DNA of 64,000 bases from Nonomuraea deserti (lineage in GTDB: Bacteria; Actinomycetota; Actinomycetes; Streptosporangiales; Streptosporangiaceae): contig NZ_SMKO01000011.1 in the NCBI RefSeq assembly GCF_004348685.1, positions 54,581-118,580 on the forward strand. The letters run 5' to 3'. Below are positions 43,922-53,395 of the stretch, in pieces. Under the pieces are notes generated by a model. It saw only the letters and a list, made by a program, of their open reading frames with translations, was not told the DNA's origin and did no database searches. The position numbers and the translations under genes were made by a program. Every line of letters starts with the position of its first letter. Position 1 is the stretch's first letter.

Positions 43922-44701
43922 GTGCTCGTGAGCGTGCCCAATGTTGTCGTACACCGCAACGCCGACGTCCTGGCCAAGGCGGTGGCGGCGCGGATCATCA
44001 CCCGGCTGGTCGACGTGCAGTCGGCCAAGGGGGCCGCGTCCATCGTGCTGACCGGCGGTACGGTCGGCATCGCCACGCTCGCCGCCATCGCCGCGACGCC
44101 AGCCCGCGACGCCGTCGACTGGCGGCGCCTGGACGTCTGGTGGGGCGACGAGCGGTTCGTGCCCTCGGGTGACAAGGAACGCAACGAGACCGGCGCCCGC
44201 GAGGCGCTGCTCGACCACGTCGACGTCGACCCCGAGCGGGTGCACGTCATGCGCGGCCCCGACTCGGGCATGACGGCCGAGGAGTCCGCCGAGTCCTACG
44301 CCGCCGAGCTGCGCAAGGCCGCCAGGCCGGAGGATCACGGCCCGGTGCCGAGCTTCGACGTGATGCTGCTCGGCATGGGCCCCGACTCCCACGTGGCCTC
44401 CCTGTTCCCCGGCATGCCGGCGCTCTACGACACGCGCCCGGTTGTGGCCGTGCACGGCTCGCCGAAACCGCCCCCCACACGCATCTCCCTGACGCTGCCC
44501 GCCATCCAGGCCGCGCGCGAGGTGTGGGTGGTGGCCGCCGGGGAGGAGAAGTCGGGCGCGGTACGCCTGGCCCTGTCCGACTCGGGGCCCGTGCAGGTGC
44601 CGGCGGCGGGCGCCAGGGGCCGGGGGCGGACCCTGTTCCTCCTGGACCGCGCGGCGGCCGGCAAGATCCCGCCGGGGCTCGGCCGCATGGCCTCGCCGTA
44701 G
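43922..44701 (+). CDS. pgl: 6-phosphogluconolactonase
   Basis: Pgl hydrolyses 6-phosphogluconolactone, the zwf product. The 259-residue protein has VWWGDERFVPSGDKERNE and FDVMLLGMGPDSHVASLFPG, both signature segments of the DevB-type family. The start is GTG 43922 or GTG 43928; neither has a clear ribosome site. It ends the pentose-phosphate operon. Confidence 0.95.
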   Translation: MLVSVPNVVVHRNADVLAKAVAARIITRLVDVQSAKGAASIVLTGGTVGIATLAAIAATPARDAVDWRRLDVWWGDERFVPSGDKERNETGAREALLDHVDVDPERVHVMRGPDSGMTAEESAESYAAELRKAARPEDHGPVPSFDVMLLGMGPDSHVASLFPGMPALYDTRPVVAVHGSPKPPPTRISLTLPAIQAAREVWVVAAGEEKSGAVRLALSDSGPVQVPAAGARGRGRTLFLLDRAAAGKIPPGLGRMASP

Positions 44702-44716
44702 ACCTGCCGTTCCGCG

Positions 44717-44748
44717 GGCGACCCTCGCCGTGGGGTCGGGCGGTCGCC
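44717..44748. terminator. Hairpin between convergent pgl and adenosine deaminase genes
   Basis: GGCGACC (44717-44723) pairs with GGTCGCC (44742-44748), and CGACCC/GGGTCG offers an alternative inner stem. Position between converging genes supports a terminator role. Confidence 0.45.
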
Positions 44749-44756
44749 TCGTCCTG

Positions 44757-45776
44757 TCAGCCGGCCGCGACGAGCGCGTCGATCTCCGCCACCAGGGCCT
44801 GCTTGCGCTCCTCGGCCAGGTAGGAGGCCCGGACGCCGTTGCGGGCGAGGGAGGCCAGTTCCCGCTGGCCGAGCCCGAAGACGTTCGCGGCGAGCCGGTA
44901 CTCCCCGGCCAGCGTGGTGGCGAACATGGGCGGGTCGTCGCTGTTGAGCGTGACGTACAGGCCTTCCTCCAGCATCCGTGGCAGCGGGTGTTCCTCGATG
45001 CGGGCGACCTGGCCGGTGCGGAGGTTGGAGGTGGGGCAGACGTCCAAGGGGAGCTGCGTCTCGCGCAGGTGGGCGACCAGGCGGTCGTCGGCCAGGCAGT
45101 TGATGCCGTGGCCGATGCGCTCGGCGCCGTAGCCCTCGATGACCTCCCAGATCGTCTCGGGCCCGCTCATCTCGCCACCGTGCGGGACGCTGTGCAGGCC
45201 CGCCGCGCGCGCCGCCGAGAAGGCCGAACGGTAGGCGTCGCGGTATTTCGGGCGCCTCTGCTCGATCCCGCCGATGCCGAAACCTACCAGCGCGGCGGGA
45301 GGTTCTTGCAGGGCGTGCTCGACCGTGATCCTGGCGCCCTCCTCGCCGCACTCGCCGGGAATGTCGAAGATGTAGGCCATCTCCACGCCGTGCTCGGCCA
45401 GCGACCGGCGGGCCGCCAGGTCCAGGGCCTCGGTCACTTCGCGCATGGGCATGCCGACGACGTGGTGGGCGTAGGGCGTGACCTGGAGCTCGACGTAGCG
45501 GGCACCCTGGGGGGCGAGGTCGCGGGCCAGGCCGAGCACGAGCGTGGCCACGTCCTCCGGCTCGCGGACGAGCGCGTTGACGGCGGCGTACACCTGGGCG
45601 AAGTGGGGGAAGTCGCGGAAGGCGTAGAAGCGGCGCAGCTCCTCCTCCGTCACGGGGACCTCGCTGCCGGGGTGGCGGCGTGAGAGCTCCAGCACGGTCG
45701 CGACGGAGGCCGAGCCAACCAGGTGCACGTGGAGTTCGACCTTGGGTAGGGCGTCGATGAAGGCGTCGATGGTCAT
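44757..45776 (-). CDS. Adenosine deaminase family protein
   Basis: This 339-residue metal-dependent deaminase probably converts adenosine to inosine; aminodeoxyfutalosine or related substrates are possible in actinomycetes. Metal and catalytic residues appear as KVELHVHLVG, LHSVPHGGEMSGPETIW, RIGHGINCL, DVCPTSNLRTG and NSDDPPMF. ATG 45776 starts just before the HVH motif, as usual. The gene stands alone between pgl and a divergent methyltransferase. Confidence 0.9.
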   Translation of the reverse strand: MTIDAFIDALPKVELHVHLVGSASVATVLELSRRHPGSEVPVTEEELRRFYAFRDFPHFAQVYAAVNALVREPEDVATLVLGLARDLAPQGARYVELQVTPYAHHVVGMPMREVTEALDLAARRSLAEHGVEMAYIFDIPGECGEEGARITVEHALQEPPAALVGFGIGGIEQRRPKYRDAYRSAFSAARAAGLHSVPHGGEMSGPETIWEVIEGYGAERIGHGINCLADDRLVAHLRETQLPLDVCPTSNLRTGQVARIEEHPLPRMLEEGLYVTLNSDDPPMFATTLAGEYRLAANVFGLGQRELASLARNGVRASYLAEERKQALVAEIDALVAAG

Positions 45777-45875
45777 GACGACGACGATATGACCGGCTTC
45801 ACAGGGCAAAACAGGCTTTGGCACGAAATTTCACATCAAGATGTTAGTTTCTGCGACAGGGCTAGGCTGAGAGGC

Positions 45876-46622
45876 GTGACCAACGCCGAAGCGTACGATC
45901 GCGGCTTCGCCCGTCTCAGCGCGCACACCGTCGCGCCCCTGCTCGCTCCGGCCCGCGAGACCCGGGCGCCGCGGCTGCTGGACGTCGGCTGCGGCACCGG
46001 TGTGGTGACGGCGGCGGCGCTCGCGCTGGGCGCCGAGGTCACCGCCGTCGACCCCGATCCCGGCATGCTGGAGCTGGTCGCCCGCCGCCACCCGCACGCG
46101 GCGGTACGGGCGGCCGCGCTGCCCGACCTGCCGTTCGAGGACGAAGCATTCGACGCCGTAGCGGGAAATTTCGTCATCAATCATGTGCCCGACACCGCCA
46201 AGGCACTCGCCGAGCTGCACCGCGTGCTGCGCCCGGGCGGCACGCTCGCCCTGACCTGGTGGAAGTCCGGCGAGATGACCGCCACGAGCGTCTTCGCCGA
46301 CGCCATCGCCGCCGCCGGCATCCCGTACGACCCCCCGCCGCGCCCCTTCACGGCCCACGACACGCCGCCGCGCTTCACCGCGCTGCTGCGGGCGGCGGGC
46401 TTCCAGGGAGTGGCCGTCGACACCGTGCGGTGGCGGCACCGCGTCGACCCCGGCTCGTGGTGGGACGACATCGTCCAGGCGGGCGGCCCGCGCTTCGCGG
46501 TGATCTCCCGGCAGCCGCCGGAGACCGTCGAGCGCGTCAAGGCCCACTACGCCCGCCTCGCGGCCCCGTACGCGCTGGAGGGGTTTCCCGTCGGCGCCCA
46601 CCTGGCCCGAGCCGCGCGCTGA
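45876..46622 (+). CDS. Class I SAM-dependent methyltransferase
   Basis: This 248-residue protein has the Methyltransf_11-like SAM fold: motif I RLLDVGCGTGVVTAAAL, motif II acidic residue in VTAVDPDPGMLEL, and FDAVAGNFVINHVPDTAKAL. The acceptor is unknown; UbiE/menaquinone-type or small-molecule substrates are possible. GTG 45876 lies one base after the start of transcription predicted from a TAGGCT hexamer (45863-45868), so the mRNA may be nearly leaderless. Confidence 0.83.
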   Translation: MTNAEAYDRGFARLSAHTVAPLLAPARETRAPRLLDVGCGTGVVTAAALALGAEVTAVDPDPGMLELVARRHPHAAVRAAALPDLPFEDEAFDAVAGNFVINHVPDTAKALAELHRVLRPGGTLALTWWKSGEMTATSVFADAIAAAGIPYDPPPRPFTAHDTPPRFTALLRAAGFQGVAVDTVRWRHRVDPGSWWDDIVQAGGPRFAVISRQPPETVERVKAHYARLAAPYALEGFPVGAHLARAAR

Positions 46623-46624
46623 CG

Positions 46625-47491
46625 TCAGCTGAGGGCGAGCTCCTCGAAACGCACGCCCGTCAGCTCCGCGGAGACCTCCCAGAGCCGCCGGGCGAGCTCC
46701 TCCGACCTGGCCGCTGCGGAGGGCGTGAGCCGCTTGAGGGTGGGGCCGATGTACTCGCCGCCGCGGACGTCCGGCGAGGTGGCGGCGTAGAGCGAGGACA
46801 CGGCGCCGCGCTCGGGCCGCTTCATGAGCAGGTTCGCGACGGGCTTGACCAGCCCTGTGCCGAAGATGCCCGTGGCGGTCATGCCCGGATGGGTGGCGAC
46901 GCTGATCAGCCTCGCGCCGGCCCGCTCAGCGCGTCGCTGCAGTTCAAGGGCGAAGAGCATGTTGGCCAGCTTGGAGCGGGCGTAGGCCTTCATCCTGCCG
47001 TAACCGCGCCTCATGCCCAGGTCGTCGAAGTCGATGCTGCCCGCGGAGTGCGCGTCGCTGGCGACGGTCACCACGCGGGCGGCGGGGGCGGCGAGCAGGA
47101 GCGGCAACAACAGCCCGGTGAGCGCGAAGTGACCCAGGTGGTTGGTGCCGAACTGCTCCTCGAACCCGTCCCTGGTCTCCCGCCTGGGGATCATGCCGAC
47201 GCCCGCGTTGTTGACCAGCAGGTCGAGCCGCTCGACCCCGGCGGCGAACTCCCTGACCGAGGCCAGGTCGGCCAGGTCGAGCCGCCCGTACCCGACCTGC
47301 GCGCCGGGCGCGGCCCGCCGGATCTCCGCGACGGCCGCGGCTCCCTTGGCCGGGTCACGCGCCGCCACGATCACGTGGGCGCCGTGCCTGGCCAGCTCGA
47401 GAGCGGTGGGCTTGCCGATGCCGGTGTTGGCACCGGTCACGATGGCCGTCGTGCCCGCGAGGCCGGGCATCGAGGCGGAAGTCCAGCTCAT
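46625..47491 (-). CDS. Short-chain dehydrogenase/reductase (retinol dehydrogenase-like)
   Basis: This 288-residue NAD(P) oxidoreductase has TGANTGIG, LVNNAGVG, a catalytic serine in VASDAHSAG and YARSK. The overall form resembles the RDH/WWOX-type SDRs annotated as protochlorophyllide reductase-like in actinomycetes. ATG 47491 has AGGAG at 5 nt. It ends 3 bp from the stop of the converging methyltransferase. The substrate is not predictable. Confidence 0.87.
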   Translation of the reverse strand: MSWTSASMPGLAGTTAIVTGANTGIGKPTALELARHGAHVIVAARDPAKGAAAVAEIRRAAPGAQVGYGRLDLADLASVREFAAGVERLDLLVNNAGVGMIPRRETRDGFEEQFGTNHLGHFALTGLLLPLLLAAPAARVVTVASDAHSAGSIDFDDLGMRRGYGRMKAYARSKLANMLFALELQRRAERAGARLISVATHPGMTATGIFGTGLVKPVANLLMKRPERGAVSSLYAATSPDVRGGEYIGPTLKRLTPSAAARSEELARRLWEVSAELTGVRFEELALS

Positions 47492-47576
47492 CGCCACTCC
47501 TGGGTGTACGCAGCCGTTTCCCTCACGTTACAAGCCCGGCTCGGGACGCCTGCCGGCGCACGTGCCGCTCCCGTGG

Positions 47577-48359
47577 TCAGTGCTCCAGTCGCCCGCGCGC
47601 GTGCCGTTCCTCGCGCCGCGCCACCTCGAGCCGCTGCCGGCTGTCGGCCAGCCTTCTGCGTGCCTTGGCCAGCTTGCGCTCCAGCGACGCGACCTTGTCC
47701 GCGCGCTCGTCGTGCTCCTTCGTGGCCGCATCGAGCGCCTCGCGCCACTCGCGGTGCGCGGCCTCGGCCTCCTGGCGTTCCCTGGCCTTCCTGGCCTCGG
47801 CCTCCTCGCGCTCCCTCGCGCGGGCGGCCTCGTCGTCGGGTGACGGCTTCCTGCGGCCCGCCGGCCGCTCGTGCGGGACCGGAGCGGGGGCGAAGCCGCT
47901 GTAGCTGAGCGGCTTCGCCAAAGTGCCGCGCCGCACCTGCCCGGCCGCGTCGGCGTCGACCATGGCGGCGTCCAGGGTCTGATCCACCTCGACGGACGCC
48001 GCGGCCGACAGGTCCCCTGCCTGCCTGGCGAGCCTGCCCACCGTACGCGTCACCTCGCCGCGACGCCGGGTGAGCTCGGCCAGCGCGGCGGCGTCCTGCT
48101 CCTCCCAGGCCGCCCGCAGCCGCTCCCCCACCTCCAGCAGCTCGCCCAGCTCGCCGGGGTGCTCGCGGGCGACCCGGTTCACCGCCCAGGCGGACACGGT
48201 CGGCTTGCGCAGCTTCGCGATCTCGCGCGACAGCCGTACGTCACCCGCGTCCTTGGCCGCGCTTGCCTCGGCCGCGCGGGCGGCGGTGAACTCGGACGGC
48301 GGCAGGGCGTAGAGCCGGCCGGCCACCTCGTCAAGATCCACACAGGACAAATACCCCAC
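47577..48359 (-). CDS. Conserved actinobacterial protein of unknown function, coiled coil
   Basis: This 260-residue protein is of a kind common in actinomycetes but without known role. The N-terminal half (LYALPPSEFTAARAAE; LRKPTVSAWAVNRVAREH) is the recognisable conserved part. From about residue 175 it becomes a highly charged Arg/Glu/Ala coiled coil (REREEAEARKARERQEAEA). The start is uncertain: GTG 48359, TTG 48350 or GTG 48341. It is divergent from the Clp N-domain gene. Confidence 0.75.
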   Translation of the reverse strand: MGYLSCVDLDEVAGRLYALPPSEFTAARAAEASAAKDAGDVRLSREIAKLRKPTVSAWAVNRVAREHPGELGELLEVGERLRAAWEEQDAAALAELTRRRGEVTRTVGRLARQAGDLSAAASVEVDQTLDAAMVDADAAGQVRRGTLAKPLSYSGFAPAPVPHERPAGRRKPSPDDEAARAREREEAEARKARERQEAEAAHREWREALDAATKEHDERADKVASLERKLAKARRRLADSRQRLEVARREERHARGRLEH

Positions 48360-48415
48360 ATCCGCGGGTTTCTAGCGCATAGTGGAAACAGCCCCGAGTC
48401 GAACGGAGACATCCG

Positions 48416-49003
48416 GTGTTCGAGCGCTTCACCGACCGTGCGCGCAGGGTCGTCGTCCTCGCCCAGGAGGAGGCGCGGAGGCTGGACCACGACCACATCG
48501 GCACCGAGCACATCCTGCTCGGCCTCATCCACGAGGGCGAGGGGCTGGCCGCCCTGGTGCTCGACGGCTGCGGGGTGGAGCTGGGCCCCGTACGCGCCTT
48601 CGTCGAGCGCGAGGAGGGCCGCGGCGTGAAGTCGCCGGGCGGGCACATCCCGTTCACGCCGCGCGCCAAGAAGGTGCTGGAGCTGTCGCTGCGCGAGGCG
48701 CTGCAACTGCGCCACAACTACATCGGCACCGAGCACATCCTGCTCGGGCTGGTCAGGGAGGGCGCGGGGCTGGCCGCCCAGGCGCTCGTGGACGCCGGCG
48801 CGGACCTGGCCGACGTACGCCAGCGCCTGCTGGACCGGGTGGGCCGCGGCTCCAGGGACCACCCCGGCGAGATGTTCCACTCCGGCGGCGCCGCCCTCAA
48901 CGAACGGCTCACGCAGATCCAGGAGAGCCTGGAGCGCATCGAACGCCACCTGGGCATCCAACCGCCGGCCGGAAAGCCGCAGGACGAAGAGGGCCTAGGC
49001 TGA
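48416..49003 (+). CDS. Orphan Clp N-terminal domain protein
   Basis: This 195-residue protein has two Clp_N repeats (IGTEHILLGLIHEGEGLAA at 28-46 and IGTEHILLGLVREGAGLAA at 102-120), as in ClpC, but no AAA+ domain. Such stand-alone forms can act as ClpC adaptors or decoys, as with ClpS-like proteins; the role here is unproven. A C-terminal coiled-coil stretch (LTQIQESLERIERHLG) follows. GTG 48416 has GGAG at 7 nt. Its last 9 bases overlap the 3' end of the converging GNAT gene. Confidence 0.86.
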   Translation: MFERFTDRARRVVVLAQEEARRLDHDHIGTEHILLGLIHEGEGLAALVLDGCGVELGPVRAFVEREEGRGVKSPGGHIPFTPRAKKVLELSLREALQLRHNYIGTEHILLGLVREGAGLAAQALVDAGADLADVRQRLLDRVGRGSRDHPGEMFHSGGAALNERLTQIQESLERIERHLGIQPPAGKPQDEEGLG

Positions 49004-50017
49004 GGCCATCGCGCCCACGGGCAGGCGGGCCGCCACGACCCCAGGGTCCTCGGTGTAGCCGAGCGTGGCGCCCAGAGAGATCAGGAGCCTGCGCATCCTG
49101 GCGTTGTCCGACAGCAGGGTGGCCCTGACCTCGGCGTATCCGAGATCGCGGGCCGCGTGCACCAGCAGCCTGGCCATCACGGCGCCCAGACCGCGCCCCT
49201 GCCAGCGGTCTTCGACCAGGATGGCCATCTCGGCGCTGCCGGGATCGGAGGTGAACATGAGGTTCGCCAGCCCGACGACCTGCCCGTCATGCCCGGCGAC
49301 CAGCGAATGCCCCCGGTTCCTGTCGCACATCCGGTCGAAAACGCGCTCGGGCAGCACCGGCAGCGCGGTGAAGTAGCGGAACCTGCGCGACTCCGGCGAG
49401 CACCTGTCGTGCAGGTCGCGTACGGCCTCGCGGTAGATCGAGGTGAGCGGGCGGACCGTGACCTCCACCCCGTCGGCGAGCTTGATGCCGCGTTCGGCGC
49501 CCTCCCGCTCGGTCGCCGGCTGGGCGAGCCGGGCGAAGGCGGCCGCCCTGGCCGCCTCGGTCGAGGTGAAGGGCAGCTCGCCGCGGCGCAGGCGGACCGC
49601 GCGCCGGGCGGCCACGGGCACGACGAGCAGGGTGGGGTCGGGAAGATCAGGCACGGATTCACCATAGATCCACCGGGCATCGTCCGCGCGCAGCAGCTCG
49701 GCCAGCAGCTCCGGCAGCCGCCACGGCATCGAGCGTAGCCGGGAGGCCAGCAGCAGGGCCCTGGTGGGCTCGTCGGTGAGCTCATGGGCCGTGGCGGGGA
49801 CCACCTGGACCCGGCGGCCACCGGCCGCCTCCAGAGCCTGACGCACGGTCTCGGGGTGGGCGGGGATGTCGGCGACGAACTCGTCGACGGTGCCGTCGGT
49901 GTCGGGCTGGACGCTCAGCCCGAGAATGTTGCCGCCCCTGTCGGCCAGGGCCGCCGCCAGTGACGCCAGCCGTCCGGGTCGCTCGTCCACCGTGGTCCGG
50001 ATGCGCAAGAATCCCAT
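48995..50017 (-). CDS. ACT-domain GNAT acetyltransferase
   Basis: This 340-residue protein has an N-terminal ACT domain (FLRIRTTVDERPGRLASLAA; GNILGLSVQPDTDGTVDEF), typical of amino-acid-sensing modules, a middle linker, and a C-terminal GNAT fold with acetyl-CoA loop VEDRWQGRGLGAVMARLLV. ACT-GNAT proteins can be amino-acid-regulated protein lysine acetyltransferases in actinomycetes, as in Micromonospora. Its target is unknown here. ATG 50017 directly precedes the ACT domain. Confidence 0.85.
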   Translation of the reverse strand: MGFLRIRTTVDERPGRLASLAAALADRGGNILGLSVQPDTDGTVDEFVADIPAHPETVRQALEAAGGRRVQVVPATAHELTDEPTRALLLASRLRSMPWRLPELLAELLRADDARWIYGESVPDLPDPTLLVVPVAARRAVRLRRGELPFTSTEAARAAAFARLAQPATEREGAERGIKLADGVEVTVRPLTSIYREAVRDLHDRCSPESRRFRYFTALPVLPERVFDRMCDRNRGHSLVAGHDGQVVGLANLMFTSDPGSAEMAILVEDRWQGRGLGAVMARLLVHAARDLGYAEVRATLLSDNARMRRLLISLGATLGYTEDPGVVAARLPVGAMASA

Positions 50018-50188
50018 GGCACGAGCATGCCTGGTGGCTGTTACACCACCGCTAACGAAGTGTTTCATCGGGATATGTGCCGGTTTATCACCGTATCTGG
50101 CGATGCATCCGCCCACCGGCCCTCATCGTGGCACGCCGCGGGGACGGCACGATGGGCGCCCGACGACCTGTCCAGAGAGGGAGACCCC

Positions 50189-51790
50189 ATGAACATCCTC
50201 TTCCGAGGAGGCCGCGTCTTCACGCCCGACGGCGTCGTGGCGGAGGCGGTGCTGGTGCGCGACGGCGTGATCGCCGCGGTGGGCCCCGAGCGGGAGCTGG
50301 CGCGGCTCCCCCACGAGACCGTGGACCTGGACGGCGGGCTGCTGGCGCCGGGATTCATCGACGCGCACATGCACCCGGTGCAGGCGGGTCTCGAACGCGC
50401 AAGGTGCGATTTGTCGGAGGTATTCGGCCTTGATGCGTATGTCGGAACGATCGCCGCCTATGCTGCGAAAAATCCCGATAAAGCGTGGATTGATGGCGGC
50501 GGCTGGGACATGTCGGCATTCCCGAACGGGCTCCCCCACCGCGACCAGCTCGACTTCCTCGACCGTCCCGCGTACCTCATCCAGCGTGACCACCACGCCG
50601 CCTGGGTCAACGGCCGGGCACTCGAACTGGCCGGCATCACCGCCGCCACCCCCGACCCGCCCGACGGCCGGATCGAGCGCGACGCCGGGGGCGCGCCCAC
50701 CGGGGTCCTGCACGAGGGTGCGATGGATCTCGTCGGCCTGCTCACCCCGCGCCCGTCCGCCCAGGATCTGCTCGACGCGCTGGCACGGGCGCAGGAGCAC
50801 CTGTTCTCGCTGGGCATCACCGGCTGGCAGGACGCCATCGTGGGCTCCTACGCGGGCTCGGACGACCAGCTGCCCACCTATGTGGCGGCGGCCGGCTCCG
50901 GCCTGCTGCGGGCCCGCGTGGTGGGCGCCCTGTGGTGGGACAGAACGCGCGGCCTGGACCAGATCCCCGGCCTGGTCGAGCGGCGGGCCGCCACCGAGGG
51001 ACTCGACCGGTTCCGCGCCACCTCAGTCAAGATCATGCAGGACGGGATCACGGAGAACTTCACCGCGGCCACGCTGGAGCCGTACTGCGTGTGCGGCGGC
51101 ACGGGCCTGTCGTACGTGGACCCGGTCGAGCTCAGGCGCTATGTGGCCGAGCTGGACCGGCACGGCTTCCAGGTGCACGTCCACGCCATCGGGGAGCGGG
51201 CGGTGCGCGAGGCGCTGGACGGCTTCGAGGGCACGAACCCCGCCAACCGCCACCACATCGCCCACCTGCAGATCATCGAGCCCTCCGACGTGCCGCGCTT
51301 CGCCGCCCTGGGCGTCACGGCCAACCTGCAGCCGCTCTGGGCCACACACCACGCGCAGATGGACGAGCTGACGCTGCCGTTCCTGGGCGAGCCGCGCGCG
51401 TCGTGGCAGTATCCCTTCGCCGACCTGATCGCGCACGGCGCCCGGTGCTGCGCGGGCAGCGACTGGCCGGTCTCGGACGCCGACCCGCTGCAGGGCATGC
51501 ACGTCGCGGTGAACCGCACGGAGCCGGGCGGCTCGGTGCACGCCGGCTACCCCACCGCGCAGATCCCGTTCCTGCCCGCCCAGCGCCTCGACCTGGCGAC
51601 GGCCATGACCGCCTACACGGCGGGCTCGGCCTGGATCAACCGCTCCCCGGCGGGCGTGGTCGAACCGGGACGCCCCGCCGACCTGGTGGTCCTGGACCGC
51701 GACCCGTTCGAGCTGCCGCCTGGCGACCTCTGGACGACGCGGGTGCGCATGACGTTCGTGGACGGCGAGCCGGTCCACGAACAGGGCTGA
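50189..51790 (+). CDS. Amidohydrolase family protein (YtcJ-like)
   Basis: This 533-residue metal-dependent hydrolase of amidohydrolase group 3 has metal ligands in APGFIDAHMHP, VHVHAIGERAV, HHIAHLQIIEP and CAGSDWPVSDADP. Substrates of the group include N-acyl amino acids, carbamates and ureides; none can be assigned. ATG 50189 follows GAGGGAG. It stands alone and converges on rbpA. Confidence 0.88.
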   Translation: MNILFRGGRVFTPDGVVAEAVLVRDGVIAAVGPERELARLPHETVDLDGGLLAPGFIDAHMHPVQAGLERARCDLSEVFGLDAYVGTIAAYAAKNPDKAWIDGGGWDMSAFPNGLPHRDQLDFLDRPAYLIQRDHHAAWVNGRALELAGITAATPDPPDGRIERDAGGAPTGVLHEGAMDLVGLLTPRPSAQDLLDALARAQEHLFSLGITGWQDAIVGSYAGSDDQLPTYVAAAGSGLLRARVVGALWWDRTRGLDQIPGLVERRAATEGLDRFRATSVKIMQDGITENFTAATLEPYCVCGGTGLSYVDPVELRRYVAELDRHGFQVHVHAIGERAVREALDGFEGTNPANRHHIAHLQIIEPSDVPRFAALGVTANLQPLWATHHAQMDELTLPFLGEPRASWQYPFADLIAHGARCCAGSDWPVSDADPLQGMHVAVNRTEPGGSVHAGYPTAQIPFLPAQRLDLATAMTAYTAGSAWINRSPAGVVEPGRPADLVVLDRDPFELPPGDLWTTRVRMTFVDGEPVHEQG

Positions 51791-51822
51791 CGAGCGCATC
51801 CCTCCAGGGCCGGGAACGGCGA

Positions 51823-51850
51823 AAGGGCCCCGCACGACGCCGGGACCCTT
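51823..51850. terminator. Hairpin between amidohydrolase gene and rbpA
   Basis: aagggccccg (51823-51832) pairs with cgggaccctt (51841-51850) with one mismatch and an 8-nt loop. It can serve both converging genes and has A/T-rich outer bases. Confidence 0.7.
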
Positions 51851-51862
51851 CCGTTGACACGC

Positions 51863-52207
51863 CTACCAGGGGGACTTGTTGTTACGCAGGCGCTCCAGTG
51901 CCTCCTCGAGGATCGCCTTGCCGTCCTTGTCGCTCCTGCGCTCCTTCACGTAAGCCAGGTGCGTCTTGTACGGCTCGTTCTTGGGCGGGGCAGGCGGGGC
52001 CTCCTCGTCCTGTCCGGCTGGGAGGCCGCAACGCGGGCAGTCCCATAGCTCGGGGACCGCCGCGTCACTGGCGAAGCTGGGGCGCGTCTCGTGCATGTTG
52101 GCGCACCAGAACGAGACCCGCACTCTCGGAGCTGCCTCGCCGCGCTCGGCCTCCCCCATAGGGCCGGCGCCGACTCGGCTGCCACGGATCGCGTTGCCAC
52201 TACCCAC
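51863..52207 (-). CDS. rbpA: RNA polymerase-binding protein RbpA
   Basis: RbpA binds RNA polymerase and the principal sigma factor and stabilises open complexes; it is specific to actinobacteria. The 114-residue protein has the core segments VSFWCANMHETRPSFASDA and WDCPRCGLPAG and the sigma-binding C-terminus THLAYVKERRSDKDGKAIL. GTG 52207 has GAGGAG at 8 nt. It lies downstream of secG, the conserved arrangement. Confidence 0.97.
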   Translation of the reverse strand: MGSGNAIRGSRVGAGPMGEAERGEAAPRVRVSFWCANMHETRPSFASDAAVPELWDCPRCGLPAGQDEEAPPAPPKNEPYKTHLAYVKERRSDKDGKAILEEALERLRNNKSPW

Positions 52208-52281
52208 GGATGAACTCCTCGCTCGATCGCCCCGCGCGCAGACACGGGGGGAGAATCACTGTCACGCGTTGACTTGCTTGC

Positions 52282-52512
52282 TCAGGGCCGCAGAAGCAGG
52301 CCGAGAGCGACGATGCAGACCAACCAGATGATGCCGGTGATGACGGTCAGCCGGTCGAGGTTGCGCTCCACCACCGAGGAACCACCGAAGTTCGACGAGA
52401 ACCCGCCGCCGAACATGTCGGACAAGCCGCCGCCCTTACCCTTGTGCATCAGGACGAGCAGGATCATGAGAAGGCTCGCCAGGATGAGGGCGATAGAGAT
52501 TCCGAGTTCCAC
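52282..52512 (-). CDS. secG: Protein translocase subunit SecG
   Basis: SecG is the small auxiliary subunit of the SecYEG channel. The 76-residue protein has two helices (LILASLLMILLVLMHKGKG; TVITGIIWLVCIVALGLLL) separated by the glycine-rich SDMFGGGFSSNFGGS loop. It starts with GTG 52512 after GGAACAGG. Its place between tpiA and rbpA is typical. Confidence 0.96.
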   Translation of the reverse strand: MELGISIALILASLLMILLVLMHKGKGGGLSDMFGGGFSSNFGGSSVVERNLDRLTVITGIIWLVCIVALGLLLRP

Positions 52513-52611
52513 GGTATGCCTGTTCCTTCAATGCTCTGTTACGCGTGACGATTCAGACTTGCTTCTTGAGGGTACGGCCTGATGTCAAGTCGCACCCCCA
52601 GAACGGCTCAG

Positions 52612-53394
52612 TTAGCCGGGCATATCGGAGAAACGGCAGATCTTCGTGTACTCCCCGGCGTCGATGCTCGCACCACCAACGAGCGCGCCATCGACATCGG
52701 GCTGAGCCATGATCCCTGCGATATTGCCTGACTTGACCGAGCCACCGTAAAGGATACGGACCGCGGAGGCCACTTCGGAGTCGTAGAGCTCAGCGAGTCT
52801 CACTCGCAAAGCTCCGCAGACCTCCTGAGCGTCCTCCGGGGTGGCCACCTCGCCGGTGCCGATCGCCCACACCGGTTCGTAGGCCACCACTATCGATTTT
52901 GCCTGCTCGGCCGTGATTTTGCGCAGCGCTCCGTCGAGTTGGCCAAGACTGTGCGCGATGTGGCCGCCCTCTTGGCGCACCGGCAGCCCCTCGCCCACGC
53001 ACAGGATGGGGGTGAGCGAGTGCCGGTAGGCGGCCTGCACCTTGGCGTTGACGACGTCGTCGTCCTCGCCGTGGTATTGCCGCCGCTCGGAGTGGCCGAT
53101 CGTGACGTACGTGCAGCCGAGCTTGGCCAGCATGGCGCCCGACACCTCGCCGGTGTAGGCCCCGGCGTCATGCTCGGAGAGGTCTTGGGCGCCGTAGACG
53201 ATGCGCAGTTTGTCGCCGTCGACCAGGGTCTGGACGCTGCGCAGGTCGGTGAACGGCGGCAGGACGGCGACCTCGACCTTGTCGAAGTCCTTGTCGCTGA
53301 GCCCGAAGGCCAGCTTCTGGACCAGCGCGATGGCCTCGAGGTGGTTGAGGTTCATCTTCCAGTTGCCGGCGATGAGCGGCTTGCGGGTGGTCAC
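52612..53394 (-). CDS. tpiA: Triose-phosphate isomerase
   Basis: TpiA interconverts dihydroxyacetone phosphate and glyceraldehyde 3-phosphate. The 260-residue protein shows GNWKMNLNH with the substrate lysine, TIGHSERRQ with the catalytic histidine, and [13 protein letters not shown] with the catalytic glutamate. GTG 53394 is one base after the pgk stop, with GGAGG in the pgk 3' end, so the genes are coupled. Confidence 0.97.
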   Translation of the reverse strand: MTTRKPLIAGNWKMNLNHLEAIALVQKLAFGLSDKDFDKVEVAVLPPFTDLRSVQTLVDGDKLRIVYGAQDLSEHDAGAYTGEVSGAMLAKLGCTYVTIGHSERRQYHGEDDDVVNAKVQAAYRHSLTPILCVGEGLPVRQEGGHIAHSLGQLDGALRKITAEQAKSIVVAYEPVWAIGTGEVATPEDAQEVCGALRVRLAELYDSEVASAVRILYGGSVKSGNIAGIMAQPDVDGALVGGASIDAGEYTKICRFSDMPG

Positions 53395-53395
53395 G

